From NCBI GenBank assembly GCA_026990095.1, contig JALSIL010000416.1, positions 1-13,415 on the forward strand: a stretch of 13,415 nt of DNA, in the 5' to 3' direction. The first letter of the stretch is position 1. Every line of letters begins with the position of its first letter. The notes beneath the pieces were generated by a model. That model was not told the DNA's origin. It did no database searches and was given only the letters and a program-made list of their open reading frames with translations. Shown here piece by piece: positions 1 to 6,154 of this stretch. Both the position numbers and the translations under genes were made by a program. This DNA comes from Lysobacterales bacterium (lineage in GTDB: Bacteria; Pseudomonadota; Gammaproteobacteria; Xanthomonadales; Marinicellaceae).

Positions 1-84
1 TGTGAAAATTCAAGGTTTTGGTATCCAAACTCTTATATTTATAATAATTATAACGATACACAAAAATAAACCTAAAAGCAAGCT
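1..84. other. Left-edge region downstream of lptB, no supported gene
   Basis: This stretch lies after the lptB stop. It is very AT-rich and holds an odd palindrome of 7+1+7 bases at 39-53 made only of A and T. In E. coli rpoN follows lptB on the same strand. Here no minus-strand ATG occurs, and the only open frame, from a GTG at 61-59, does not resemble the RpoN N-terminus. On the plus strand, frame 1 is open from the edge to a TAA at 67-69 (22 codons, ending NDTQK). It could be the tail of a convergent gene, but it is too short and too compositionally biased to call. There is no GC-rich hairpin with a U-tract, so no terminator is called. Confidence 0.5.
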
Positions 85-804
85 TTACATGCGAAAGTTT
101 TTACCCAGATAGACACTCTTGACTTTCTCATCACTGATGATTTGTTCAGGCGTTCCTTCTTTTATCATAATTCCATCGTTTAAGATGTAAGCACGATCAG
201 AAATTCCTAAGGTTTCACTGACATTATGATCCGTAATTAACACGCCTAATCCTCTATTTTTCAGGTGCGACACGATTTTTTGAATGTCAATAACAGAAAT
301 GGGATCCACCCCTGCAAAAGGTTCATCCAATAAGATGTACTTTAAATCCAGTGCCAAAGCACGGGCAATCTCAACTCGACGACGTTCACCCCCTGATAAG
401 CTAATTCCCAATTGATCGTGTACATGCGATATATGCAACTCTTCCATTAAGGACTCAACTTGTGCGATACGTTGCTGTTTATTCAGTTCCTTTCTCAACT
501 CAAGCACTGCCATTATGTTATCACGGACACTTAATTTTCGAAAAATAGACGCTTCTTGAGGTAGATATCCCATCCCTAAACCTGCACGATGATGGATGCC
601 AAGTTTGGAGGCATCAACGCCATCAATAATAATTTCTCCTGAATCTGCTGCTACCAATCCGACAATCATATAAAAACAGGTCGTTTTGCCTGCACCATTT
701 GGACCAAGTAAGCCGACCACTTCTCCTCTATCGACCGTCATTGAGACATCTTTTATGATTTGTCTCTTTTTATAAGATTTTTCTAAGTGATTAACAACTA
801 TCAT
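85..804 (-). CDS. lptB: LptB, ATPase of the LPS export ABC transporter
   Basis: LptB is the cytoplasmic ATPase of LptB2FGC, which extracts lipopolysaccharide from the inner membrane and pushes it along the Lpt bridge. At 239 residues it has the usual family length. All ABC ATPase motifs are present: Walker A GPNGAGKT at residues 34-41, Q-loop Gln83 in YLPQEASIF, signature LSGGE at 136-140, Walker B YILLDEP at 156-162 with catalytic Glu161, and switch His193 in TDHN. YLPQEASIFRKL is typical of LptB rather than of other small ABC proteins. It is the last gene of the cluster, starting 5 bases after the lptA stop. Its ribosome site is weak, which suggests translational coupling to lptA. LptF and LptG are not in the window, as is usual because they lie elsewhere in E. 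coli too. Confidence 0.97.
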   Translation of the reverse strand: MIVVNHLEKSYKKRQIIKDVSMTVDRGEVVGLLGPNGAGKTTCFYMIVGLVAADSGEIIIDGVDASKLGIHHRAGLGMGYLPQEASIFRKLSVRDNIMAVLELRKELNKQQRIAQVESLMEELHISHVHDQLGISLSGGERRRVEIARALALDLKYILLDEPFAGVDPISVIDIQKIVSHLKNRGLGVLITDHNVSETLGISDRAYILNDGIMIKEGTPEQIISDEKVKSVYLGKNFRM

Positions 805-809
805 GAGTT

Positions 810-1331
810 TTATTTCTTACCTGGAATGACAAGTCGAACACGGTTGTTTGAATCTTCAGACTTTATGCCTTTAATTTCTTTGGTTTTTAAATTCATACTT
901 ATTTTCTCTCCGTGCATCTGTCCTTGTAATTTACTAGAGATAATCACATCTCCAGTCATTATCAACATATCATCTTTCATCATAAAATCAATGCGTTGTG
1001 CCTTTATATTAATTTTTCCATAACTCGCATCGATGAATTGTTCCATTTGGATTGGGTCACCTTTTAACTTTATTTTTTCAAGACCGTCTTTTCCATTAAA
1101 TACCACAGCTTCATCTGCATGTATTTTCAAGGTGCCTTGTTGTATAGCCACATTATCCCAAAACTTGACGCGGGTAATGCCGTCTTTAACTTGAGGTAAA
1201 TTTAAAAAATTATCTGCATCAAGTTCAAAGTCTGCTTCTTTATCACTTTTTAGGGCATGAGCATTTAGGGCTACTACTAAAAGCAATAAGTACGGTATTT
1301 TATTTAATGAACTTATAGATGGCTTTAACAT
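810..1331 (-). CDS. lptA: LptA, periplasmic LPS bridge protein
   Basis: LptA is the periplasmic beta-jellyroll (OstA-like) protein that polymerises between LptC and LptD to carry LPS across the periplasm. The 173-residue product starts with a signal peptide: basic/polar n-region, hydrophobic stretch around YLLLLVVAL (14-22), and a probable cleavage after AHA at 24-26. The mature part shows the alternating strands of the fold, with phrases such as GDVIISSKLQGQMHGEKI (127-144). The ATG at 1331 has a good ribosome site, GAGGT, eight bases upstream, which fixes the start. Because of this it overlaps the 3' end of lptC by 32 bases in another frame, a link also typical of lptC/lptA elsewhere. Family assignment rests on fold-like pattern and gene order, since LptA sequences diverge quickly. 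Confidence 0.93.
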   Translation of the reverse strand: MLKPSISSLNKIPYLLLLVVALNAHALKSDKEADFELDADNFLNLPQVKDGITRVKFWDNVAIQQGTLKIHADEAVVFNGKDGLEKIKLKGDPIQMEQFIDASYGKINIKAQRIDFMMKDDMLIMTGDVIISSKLQGQMHGEKISMNLKTKEIKGIKSEDSNNRVRLVIPGKK

Positions 1332-1854
1332 TATTATTTACCTCAATAATTTTTTTTTTTAAATCAATATGAGCAACCTGCCCTGTTAAACTAAATTGTG
1401 CTTGTCTCATGAAAACTCCATGGGATGTTTGAGCTTTATGTTGGCTCAAGTCAAGAACCAAATTATTTGAGCTAAAAACCATAGACTCATTGGCATCAAG
1501 CGAGTGTGCATTCACATCTTCAATGAGTTCAACCTTGTTTGTCTCTGTGTTTAATTCGGCTTTGTTGGCTTTAATTAGCCAATTTTCATGGTTATCTTCA
1601 TACGTCCATACGGTTGGTGAATCAATATATAAAATAGGTGAATCCGTATATCGGATTAGGCTTGGGGATTTAAATCTGGTTGACAATTGACCAAGCTCAT
1701 TAGTCATTCGCATTTCTATTTTTTCAACCGAGTAGCCTTTCGTAAAAGGCTTATCCTTTTTTATCTCTTCGCGATTAAAATAATAACTCCACACTACATA
1801 AATCACTAAGGCAATAACAGCAAAAAGGGCAATTTGTTTATTCTGGGCAGTCAT
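1300..1854 (-). CDS. lptC: LptC, inner-membrane LPS export protein
   Basis: LptC is a bitopic inner-membrane protein whose periplasmic jellyroll receives LPS from LptB2FG and passes it to LptA. The product is 184 residues from the ATG at 1854: a short cytoplasmic start, one membrane segment near residues 7-24 (IALFAVIALVIYVVW), then a periplasmic domain with the LptC-like region WLIKANKAEL followed by VELIEDVNAH. A longer reading from a TTG at 1881 adds nine residues (193 in all) and would overlap kdsC. The ATG is preferred because it lies one base after the kdsC stop (TAA-A-ATG), the usual arrangement of a coupled pair. No strong ribosome site precedes either start. The 3' end overlaps lptA by 32 bases. 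Confidence 0.93.
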   Translation of the reverse strand: MTAQNKQIALFAVIALVIYVVWSYYFNREEIKKDKPFTKGYSVEKIEMRMTNELGQLSTRFKSPSLIRYTDSPILYIDSPTVWTYEDNHENWLIKANKAELNTETNKVELIEDVNAHSLDANESMVFSSNNLVLDLSQHKAQTSHGVFMRQAQFSLTGQVAHIDLKKKIIEVNNNVKAIYKFIK

Positions 1855-1855
1855 T

Positions 1856-2389
1856 TTATTGATGAAGCTTGTCAGTATCAATTAATTTATCTTGGGCTTC
1901 CATCAATAAATCACACACTTCTCTGCCCGCACCACAGCCTCCTTTATTGGATGTCACCCATTTAGCAACATCTTTAGCGGACTTATGAGCGTCTGCTACC
2001 GCAACGGGTAATATCACTTCTTTCATAATTGGCACATCAATAGCATCATCTCCTACGTAGGCAACTTGCGAAGCATTTAGTTGCAAAGCGGAGAGTAAAT
2101 TGTGGTAAGTTTCCAATTTATTCATTCTGCCTTGATAAACATGATTAATTTTAAGTGCCTTCATGCGTTCTGCCACAATTGGTGAATTTCGTCCAGTAAT
2201 AATCGCTACAGTTATATCTGTTTTTGCCAACCAAGAAAGCCCTAAGCCATCTTTAGAGTTAAATTTTTTCAACTCTCTCCCATCATCGGTAAAATAGAGA
2301 CCACCATCGGTTAAGACACCATCAACATCAAAAATAATAAGCTTAATATTTTTAGCGACTTCAAACAATTCATCAGATGAATACCTCAT
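1856..2389 (-). CDS. kdsC: KdsC, Kdo-8-phosphate phosphatase
   Basis: KdsC hydrolyses 3-deoxy-D-manno-octulosonate 8-phosphate to Kdo, the sugar that joins lipid A to the LPS core. It is a capless HAD phosphatase of 177 residues, normal for the family, acting as a cytoplasmic tetramer. Visible motifs are FDVDGVLTDG with nucleophile Asp21 and acid/base Asp23, ITGR with Thr65, Lys91 in the third motif region, and GDD at 114-116 for Mg2+. The C-terminal tail GGCGAGREVCDLL (150-162) is characteristic of KdsC and closes over the neighbouring active site. The start codon overlaps the kdsD stop by one base (TAATG), so translation is coupled. The gene sits between the enzyme that starts this branch (KdsD) and the export genes, as in E. 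coli. Confidence 0.97.
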   Translation of the reverse strand: MRYSSDELFEVAKNIKLIIFDVDGVLTDGGLYFTDDGRELKKFNSKDGLGLSWLAKTDITVAIITGRNSPIVAERMKALKINHVYQGRMNKLETYHNLLSALQLNASQVAYVGDDAIDVPIMKEVILPVAVADAHKSAKDVAKWVTSNKGGCGAGREVCDLLMEAQDKLIDTDKLHQ

Positions 2390-3366
2390 TAAACAACCCC
2401 CGTTTTTAATAAATCATGAATATTGAGCGCACCTACCAATTGATTATCGTCATCCACAACTAATAAACTGTGAATATTGTGACTTTCCATCAATTGTGCT
2501 GCAGAAACAGCCAAACTATTTGACTTAATTGTGATTGGATTAATTGTTGCCGCTTGTTCAATCAAGGTGGTTTTTAAATCCAATTCTTCATCAAAGGCAC
2601 GACGCAAATCACCATCGGTAAATATGCCTTTAACACAATTATTGGAACCGACTATAGCGGTCATTCCCAACCCCTTTTGAGTAATTTCAAACAATGCTTC
2701 TTGTATGTTTGTCCCCAGTTTGACCTTCGGAATGTCTTTTCCAGTGCGCATTAAATCATTAATGCGTAATAAAAGTTTTTTTCCTAAAGAACCCGCTGGA
2801 TGGGAACGGGCAAAATCCTCTTCGGTAAAACCGCGTAATTTCAATAAAGTAACAGCCAAAGCATCGCCAAGCACCAAAGTTGTTGTCGTACTGGTCGTTG
2901 GTGCTAAACCCAAAGGACAAGCCTCCTCACCTACGGCAATAGATAAATGCACATCAGCCAATTTTGCCATAGTCGATTTTTCATTGCCAGTAATAGCAAT
3001 AATGGCGATTCCCATGCGTTTAATGATTGGAATAATGCTAAGCACTTCTTGGGTTTCACCAGAATTAGACACGCAAATAGTGATGTCACTTTTTGTTATC
3101 ATACCTAAATCGCCGTGACTGGCTTCCCCTGGATGAACCGAAAAGGCAGGCGTGCCTGTGGAGGCTAAAGTGGCAGAAATTTTATGACCAATATGACCCG
3201 ATTTACCCATTCCAATAACAATAACATGTCCTGAACACGAATGAATTAGTTCAATAGCCTTAACAAAATCCTCACCAATTTGGGCTTGCAATTTATCCAA
3301 TGCTTTGCTTTCTGTATTGATGACGTTTTTAGCTAGTAACACTATTTCTTGATTAGTCTGTTTCAT
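2389..3366 (-). CDS. kdsD: KdsD, arabinose-5-phosphate isomerase
   Basis: KdsD interconverts D-ribulose 5-phosphate and D-arabinose 5-phosphate, the first step of Kdo synthesis. The 325-residue protein has an N-terminal SIS sugar-isomerase domain (about 35-185) and two CBS domains (about 205-325). Residues corresponding to the E. coli active site are all present with an offset of four: Lys55 in GMGKSG, Glu81 and His84 in PGEASHGD, Glu107 in SGETQE, Glu148 in GEEACP and His189 in RSHPAG. The linker FARSHPAGSLGKKLLLRI (185-202) is typical of KdsD/GutQ. The start lies six bases after the antiporter stop. GutQ is the main alternative for the family, but position in the kds/lpt operon favours KdsD. 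Confidence 0.97.
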   Translation of the reverse strand: MKQTNQEIVLLAKNVINTESKALDKLQAQIGEDFVKAIELIHSCSGHVIVIGMGKSGHIGHKISATLASTGTPAFSVHPGEASHGDLGMITKSDITICVSNSGETQEVLSIIPIIKRMGIAIIAITGNEKSTMAKLADVHLSIAVGEEACPLGLAPTTSTTTTLVLGDALAVTLLKLRGFTEEDFARSHPAGSLGKKLLLRINDLMRTGKDIPKVKLGTNIQEALFEITQKGLGMTAIVGSNNCVKGIFTDGDLRRAFDEELDLKTTLIEQAATINPITIKSNSLAVSAAQLMESHNIHSLLVVDDDNQLVGALNIHDLLKTGVV

Positions 3367-3372
3367 GCGATT

Positions 3373-4341
3373 TTAAGCTCTCAGGTATAACCATGTATTG
3401 TAAGCACAATAACAGGCTAAAAACAAATAACCCACAAGGCGTGGAATGGGTTTGTTTTTTGCAACATAAATTAATGAAAATATCAATAAAGCCAAAGTTA
3501 AATCAACCATCACCAAATAGTCGGTTGCTAAAAAATCCTGCGGCAATTTAAAGGATTTAATTGAAGCACTAATGCCTAGCACTCCTAATAAATTAAACAT
3601 ATTCGAGCCAACAATATTACCCAATGCCAAGTCATGTTCCCCCTTTCGCATACAGGCTATTGTTGCAGATAATTCGGGCAACGATGTTCCCAATGCAACG
3701 ATTGTTAAACCAATAACAACATCCGAAACACCCATTTTAATCGCTATGACTGTCGCTCCATGCACCATAAGCATTGATGCAACTGGCAACATAATTACTC
3801 CAAAAAGCAACCAGAGCCATGCCGCCTTTTTACTGACATTTTCTGGCATTTCAGCTTCAAATTCCATCGCGAGAACATCTTTACTTTTTGATTGACGCAA
3901 GCCTAGCCACGCCATCCACAGTGTCATGGCAAACATAGAAACAATAAGCAATACACCATCCAATCGAGAGAGTATCCCATCCCACATTAACAATAAAACA
4001 AATAAAGTTACAACCAACAATATTGGCATTTCACGCTTGACTGTATTTGAGCAAATCATCAAAGGAGACACTGCAATGCCCACACCCAAGACTAGTGCAA
4101 CATTGGTAATATTTGAACCAACGGCATTACCCAATGCTAAATTTGGGTTGCCTTTCATCGCAGCAATCGCAGAAACAACCATTTCTGGTGCAGATGTGCC
4201 AAAGCCAATCACTATCAAGCCTACAACCATGCTGGAAACACCCAAATAAGTCGCCGTTGCTGCCGCTCCTAACACAAATTTATCAGCTGCATAAACCAAT
4301 AATACTAAACCACCGATTAAGTAAGCAATTGCTTCAACCAT
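3373..4341 (-). CDS. yrbG: YrbG-type sodium/calcium antiporter (CaCA family)
   Basis: This is an integral membrane cation exchanger of the CaCA family, likely trading Na+ (or K+/H+) for Ca2+ across the inner membrane. The 322 residues form about ten hydrophobic segments in two inverted halves. Both alpha repeats are intact: GFGTSAPEMVVS (46-57) with GNAVGSNITN (71-80) in the first half, and ALGTSLPELSAT (216-227) with GNIVGSNMFN (241-250) in the second. The acidic ion ligands Glu53 and Glu223 are conserved. A hydrophilic loop (about 150-172) joins the halves. A ribosome site, TTAGGTG, lies about eight bases before the ATG. It is the first gene of the kds/lpt cluster, as in E. coli, where its deletion is tolerated. 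Ion selectivity cannot be read from the sequence. Confidence 0.93.
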   Translation of the reverse strand: MVEAIAYLIGGLVLLVYAADKFVLGAAATATYLGVSSMVVGLIVIGFGTSAPEMVVSAIAAMKGNPNLALGNAVGSNITNVALVLGVGIAVSPLMICSNTVKREMPILLVVTLFVLLLMWDGILSRLDGVLLIVSMFAMTLWMAWLGLRQSKSKDVLAMEFEAEMPENVSKKAAWLWLLFGVIMLPVASMLMVHGATVIAIKMGVSDVVIGLTIVALGTSLPELSATIACMRKGEHDLALGNIVGSNMFNLLGVLGISASIKSFKLPQDFLATDYLVMVDLTLALLIFSLIYVAKNKPIPRLVGYLFLACYCAYNTWLYLRA

Positions 4342-4376
4342 TAAATAACACCTAATTCTATCATCATCAACAGGAC

Positions 4377-4382
4377 ATTATA
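4377..4382 (-). promoter_or_regulatory. Candidate -10 box for the yrbG-kds-lpt operon
   Basis: On the minus strand this reads TATAAT, a perfect -10 hexamer, 35 bases before the yrbG ATG. At a 17-base spacing the upstream hexamer is TTCTAT (4400-4405), a poor -35 match, so an activator or alternative sigma factor may be needed. It is the only strong -10 seen ahead of the six-gene minus-strand cluster. Confidence 0.4.
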
Positions 4383-4526
4383 AAATACAATGCACAAAGA
4401 TAGAAACAACTAATTGGCGTTTGCCCGAAAAAGTAGTCCTATCAACATTACGCATTATTTTTAACCATCAGCAGAATAAGGAAATTGTGTGAAACTAAAA
4501 TCCCGATAGTGAAAAGCGTCTCCTAA

Positions 4527-4559
4527 TGCATAAAATTCATATTATTTGCATGAAATTTC
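4527..4559 (+). repeat. Tandem 13-base motif TGCATRAAATTYM, 20-base period
   Basis: TGCATAAAATTCA at 4527-4539 and TGCATGAAATTTC at 4547-4559 match at 10 of 13 positions. They are exactly 20 bases apart, close to two helical turns, so both would face the same side of the DNA. This looks like a pair of protein-binding sites upstream of the ibaG-murA promoter. No known regulator is recognised, and in such AT-rich DNA chance cannot be excluded. Confidence 0.3.
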
Positions 4560-4587
4560 GGGCTATTTTCAATAATAAGGTAAAATT

Positions 4588-4618
4588 TTTACAACATTGG
4601 GTTTATCCACAGTAAAAT
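4588..4618 (+). promoter_or_regulatory. Candidate promoter for ibaG-murA-M28 operon
   Basis: TTTACA (4588-4593) and TAAAAT (4613-4618) make a plausible sigma-70 pair, with a long 19-base spacer. Transcription would then start near 4625, giving a leader of roughly 20 bases before the ibaG ATG. The spacer contains the DnaA-box sequence and one arm of the inverted repeat, which suits a repressor-controlled promoter. The spacing is suboptimal, so confidence is modest. Confidence 0.35.
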
Positions 4619-4641
4619 ATTCTTTTTTTAATAACCCAATG
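4595..4641 (+). repeat. Inverted repeat bracketing the ibaG promoter
   Basis: CATTGGGTT (4595-4603) and AACCCAATG (4633-4641) are perfect 9-base inverted arms. A further AT/AT pair follows after a one-base bulge, and the arms are separated by 29 bases. The right arm ends two bases before the ibaG start codon and includes the position of a ribosome site. If transcription begins upstream of 4595, the RNA could fold and hide the start. If it begins near 4625, the arms are more likely a DNA operator spanning the -10 box. Confidence 0.45.
4603..4611 (+). promoter_or_regulatory. Perfect DnaA-box sequence
   Basis: TTATCCACA is identical to the strongest E. coli DnaA boxes. It lies between the candidate -35 and -10 elements of the ibaG-murA promoter. 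A random 9-mer of this kind would be expected about 0.1 times in this window on both strands. Only one perfect box was noticed and there is no AT-rich unwinding array with several boxes, so a replication origin is not suggested. A regulatory DnaA site is possible. Confidence 0.4.
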
Positions 4642-4643
4642 AT

Positions 4644-4883
4644 ATGCAACCAGAAAAAATAGAAGAACTCATTCAAATTCACATTAATTGTCAACACGTT
4701 AAAGTCGAAAGTGATGACTTAACCCATTTTACTGCCGTTATTGTCTCAGAAGATTTTGAAGGTAAGTCTAAAATCATGAGGCACCGCCTAGTCTACGCTG
4801 CATTAGGTGACCACATGCAAAGTGATATTCATGCTTTTAGCTTTCAATCCTATACACCAAACGAATACAGTAATCTAAAATAA
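4644..4883 (+). CDS. ibaG: IbaG, BolA-family protein
   Basis: This is a 79-residue BolA-fold protein of the IbaG (YrbA) branch. BolA proteins pair with monothiol glutaredoxins to bind [2Fe-2S] clusters; IbaG in E. coli is acid-induced and has been linked to envelope and iron-sulfur homeostasis. The sequence shows the expected helix-strand pattern, His28 in the THFT segment, the loop SKIMRHRLVYAALGDHM (42-58), and the invariant His63 in IHAFSF followed by YTPNE. Its stop overlaps the murA ATG by one base (TAATG), as expected for coupled translation, and the ibaG-murA order matches E. coli. No clear ribosome site precedes the ATG; the site would fall inside the inverted repeat arm ending at 4641. 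Confidence 0.93.
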   Translation: MQPEKIEELIQIHINCQHVKVESDDLTHFTAVIVSEDFEGKSKIMRHRLVYAALGDHMQSDIHAFSFQSYTPNEYSNLK

Positions 4884-6142
4884 TGGAAAAAATAGTTATC
4901 AATGGCGGTCAACCGCTTAAAGGAAGTATCAGTGCATCTGGTGCAAAAAATGCCGTCCTGCCTATCATAGCTGCCAGCATTGTTGGTACGGGCACATCAA
5001 TAATTAAAAATGTACCCCATCTGGATGATGTCACCACCATGAATACCTTATTGATACAAATGGGTGTGGACCTAACCGTTAATGACACCACCAATGTTGA
5101 AATATGTGCGGACAATATCCATACACCTCGTGCACCCTATGAAACCGTCAAAACCATGCGTGCATCTATTCTTGCTCTTGGCCCTTTATTAACTAAATAC
5201 GGAACAGCTGAAATCTCATTGCCAGGCGGTTGTGCCATTGGTGCTCGACCTGTTGATATTCACCTAAAGGGTTTAGAAGCTATGGGGGCAAAAATTATAG
5301 TTGAAAACGGTTACATCATTGCCAAGGCCAAACGTTTGTATGGTTGTCATTTTCAGATGGAAAAAGTTACCGTTACAGGCACAGAAAACTTGCTAATTGC
5401 AGCCACCCTAGCCAAAGGCGAAACCGTATTAGAAAACTGTGCAACCGAACCAGAAGTCATTGACTTGACAAACTATTTAATCAAAATGGGTGCAAAGATT
5501 GAAGGCATTGGAACACCAGTTTTAAAAATTCAAGGAGTAGAACAATTAGTTGGTTGTGAGCACACTGTTATACCTGATCGCATCGAAGTTGGCACTTTTT
5601 TAGTCGCAGCTGCAGCAACTGGGGGCGAAATTACTATCAACAATGCTAATCCTGTTGATTTAGTGGAGGTATTAAAAAAACTGCGACAAGCTGGAGCAAT
5701 TATCACAACCACAAAGGATTCCATAAGTTTAAATATGCATGGAAAAAGACCAAAACCAGTTAATATTAATACCGCTCCTCACCCAAATTTTCCAACGGAC
5801 ATGCAGGCACAGTTTTGTGCGCTCAATGCCATAGCCAGTGGTTATTCTATTGTTACAGAAAATCTATTTGAAAACCGTTTTATGCACATTAATGAACTCA
5901 TCCGTATGGGTGCTGAAATTAAAATTGCAGGCAATCAAGCGATAATTAATGGCGTTAAAAACCTCAATGGAGCCCCAACAACAGCAACAGATTTACGTGC
6001 GTCTGCCAGTTTAGTTATAGCAGGCTTGGTTGCAGAGGGCATAACAGAGATTTTTGATATTCATTTTATTGATCGTGGCTATGAAGTAATTGAAGAAAAA
6101 CTCAATCAATTGGGTGCGGATATAGAACGCGTAACTTTTTAG
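4883..6142 (+). CDS. murA: MurA, UDP-GlcNAc enolpyruvyl transferase
   Basis: MurA transfers enolpyruvate from PEP to UDP-N-acetylglucosamine, the first committed step of peptidoglycan synthesis, in the cytoplasm. The protein is 419 residues, the same length as E. coli MurA. Key residues are visible: Lys22-Asn23 in SGAKNAVLP, the active-site loop PGGCAIGARP with Cys117, Asp306 in NFPTDMQAQF, and Arg398 in DRGYE. The loop residue is Cys rather than Asp, so the enzyme should be of the fosfomycin-sensitive type. The start overlaps the ibaG stop by one base. A ribosome site for the next gene overlaps the murA stop codon, which indicates co-transcription with the M28 peptidase. No broken or missing segment is seen. 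Confidence 0.98.
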   Translation: MEKIVINGGQPLKGSISASGAKNAVLPIIAASIVGTGTSIIKNVPHLDDVTTMNTLLIQMGVDLTVNDTTNVEICADNIHTPRAPYETVKTMRASILALGPLLTKYGTAEISLPGGCAIGARPVDIHLKGLEAMGAKIIVENGYIIAKAKRLYGCHFQMEKVTVTGTENLLIAATLAKGETVLENCATEPEVIDLTNYLIKMGAKIEGIGTPVLKIQGVEQLVGCEHTVIPDRIEVGTFLVAAAATGGEITINNANPVDLVEVLKKLRQAGAIITTTKDSISLNMHGKRPKPVNINTAPHPNFPTDMQAQFCALNAIASGYSIVTENLFENRFMHINELIRMGAEIKIAGNQAIINGVKNLNGAPTTATDLRASASLVIAGLVAEGITEIFDIHFIDRGYEVIEEKLNQLGADIERVTF

Positions 6143-6154
6143 AGGAAATTAATA

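Larger units (their letters stand above)
4342..4643. other. Divergent regulatory spacer between yrbG and ibaG
   Basis: This 302-base spacer separates two divergent operons and has no convincing gene. It holds the signals listed separately: a TATAAT box for the minus-strand operon, a tandem 13-base motif, and a candidate promoter for ibaG with a DnaA-box sequence and a bracketing inverted repeat. A further pair, GCCCGAAA (4423-4430) and TTTCGGGC (4556-4563), is complementary over 126 bases and may be chance. In E. coli the mlaFEDCB genes occupy this position; no remnant of them is visible. Confidence 0.6.

Noticed and set aside
39..53. TTATAAT-A-ATTATAA palindrome as lptB terminator
   Set aside because: It contains only A and T, its loop would be one to three bases, and no U-tract follows on the minus strand.
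2705..3118. Plus-strand open frame opposite kdsD
   Set aside because: It is the antisense shadow of strongly conserved SIS/CBS coding sequence and has no family resemblance of its own.
4423..4563. GCCCGAAA and TTTCGGGC as arms of a long-range hairpin or looping operator
   Set aside because: Eight complementary bases 126 apart are easily chance, and the arms do not extend further.
4603..4611. Replication origin suggested by a DnaA box
   Set aside because: Only one perfect box was noticed, with no cluster of boxes, no dnaA/dnaN/gidA genes nearby and no repeated AT-rich unwinding units.
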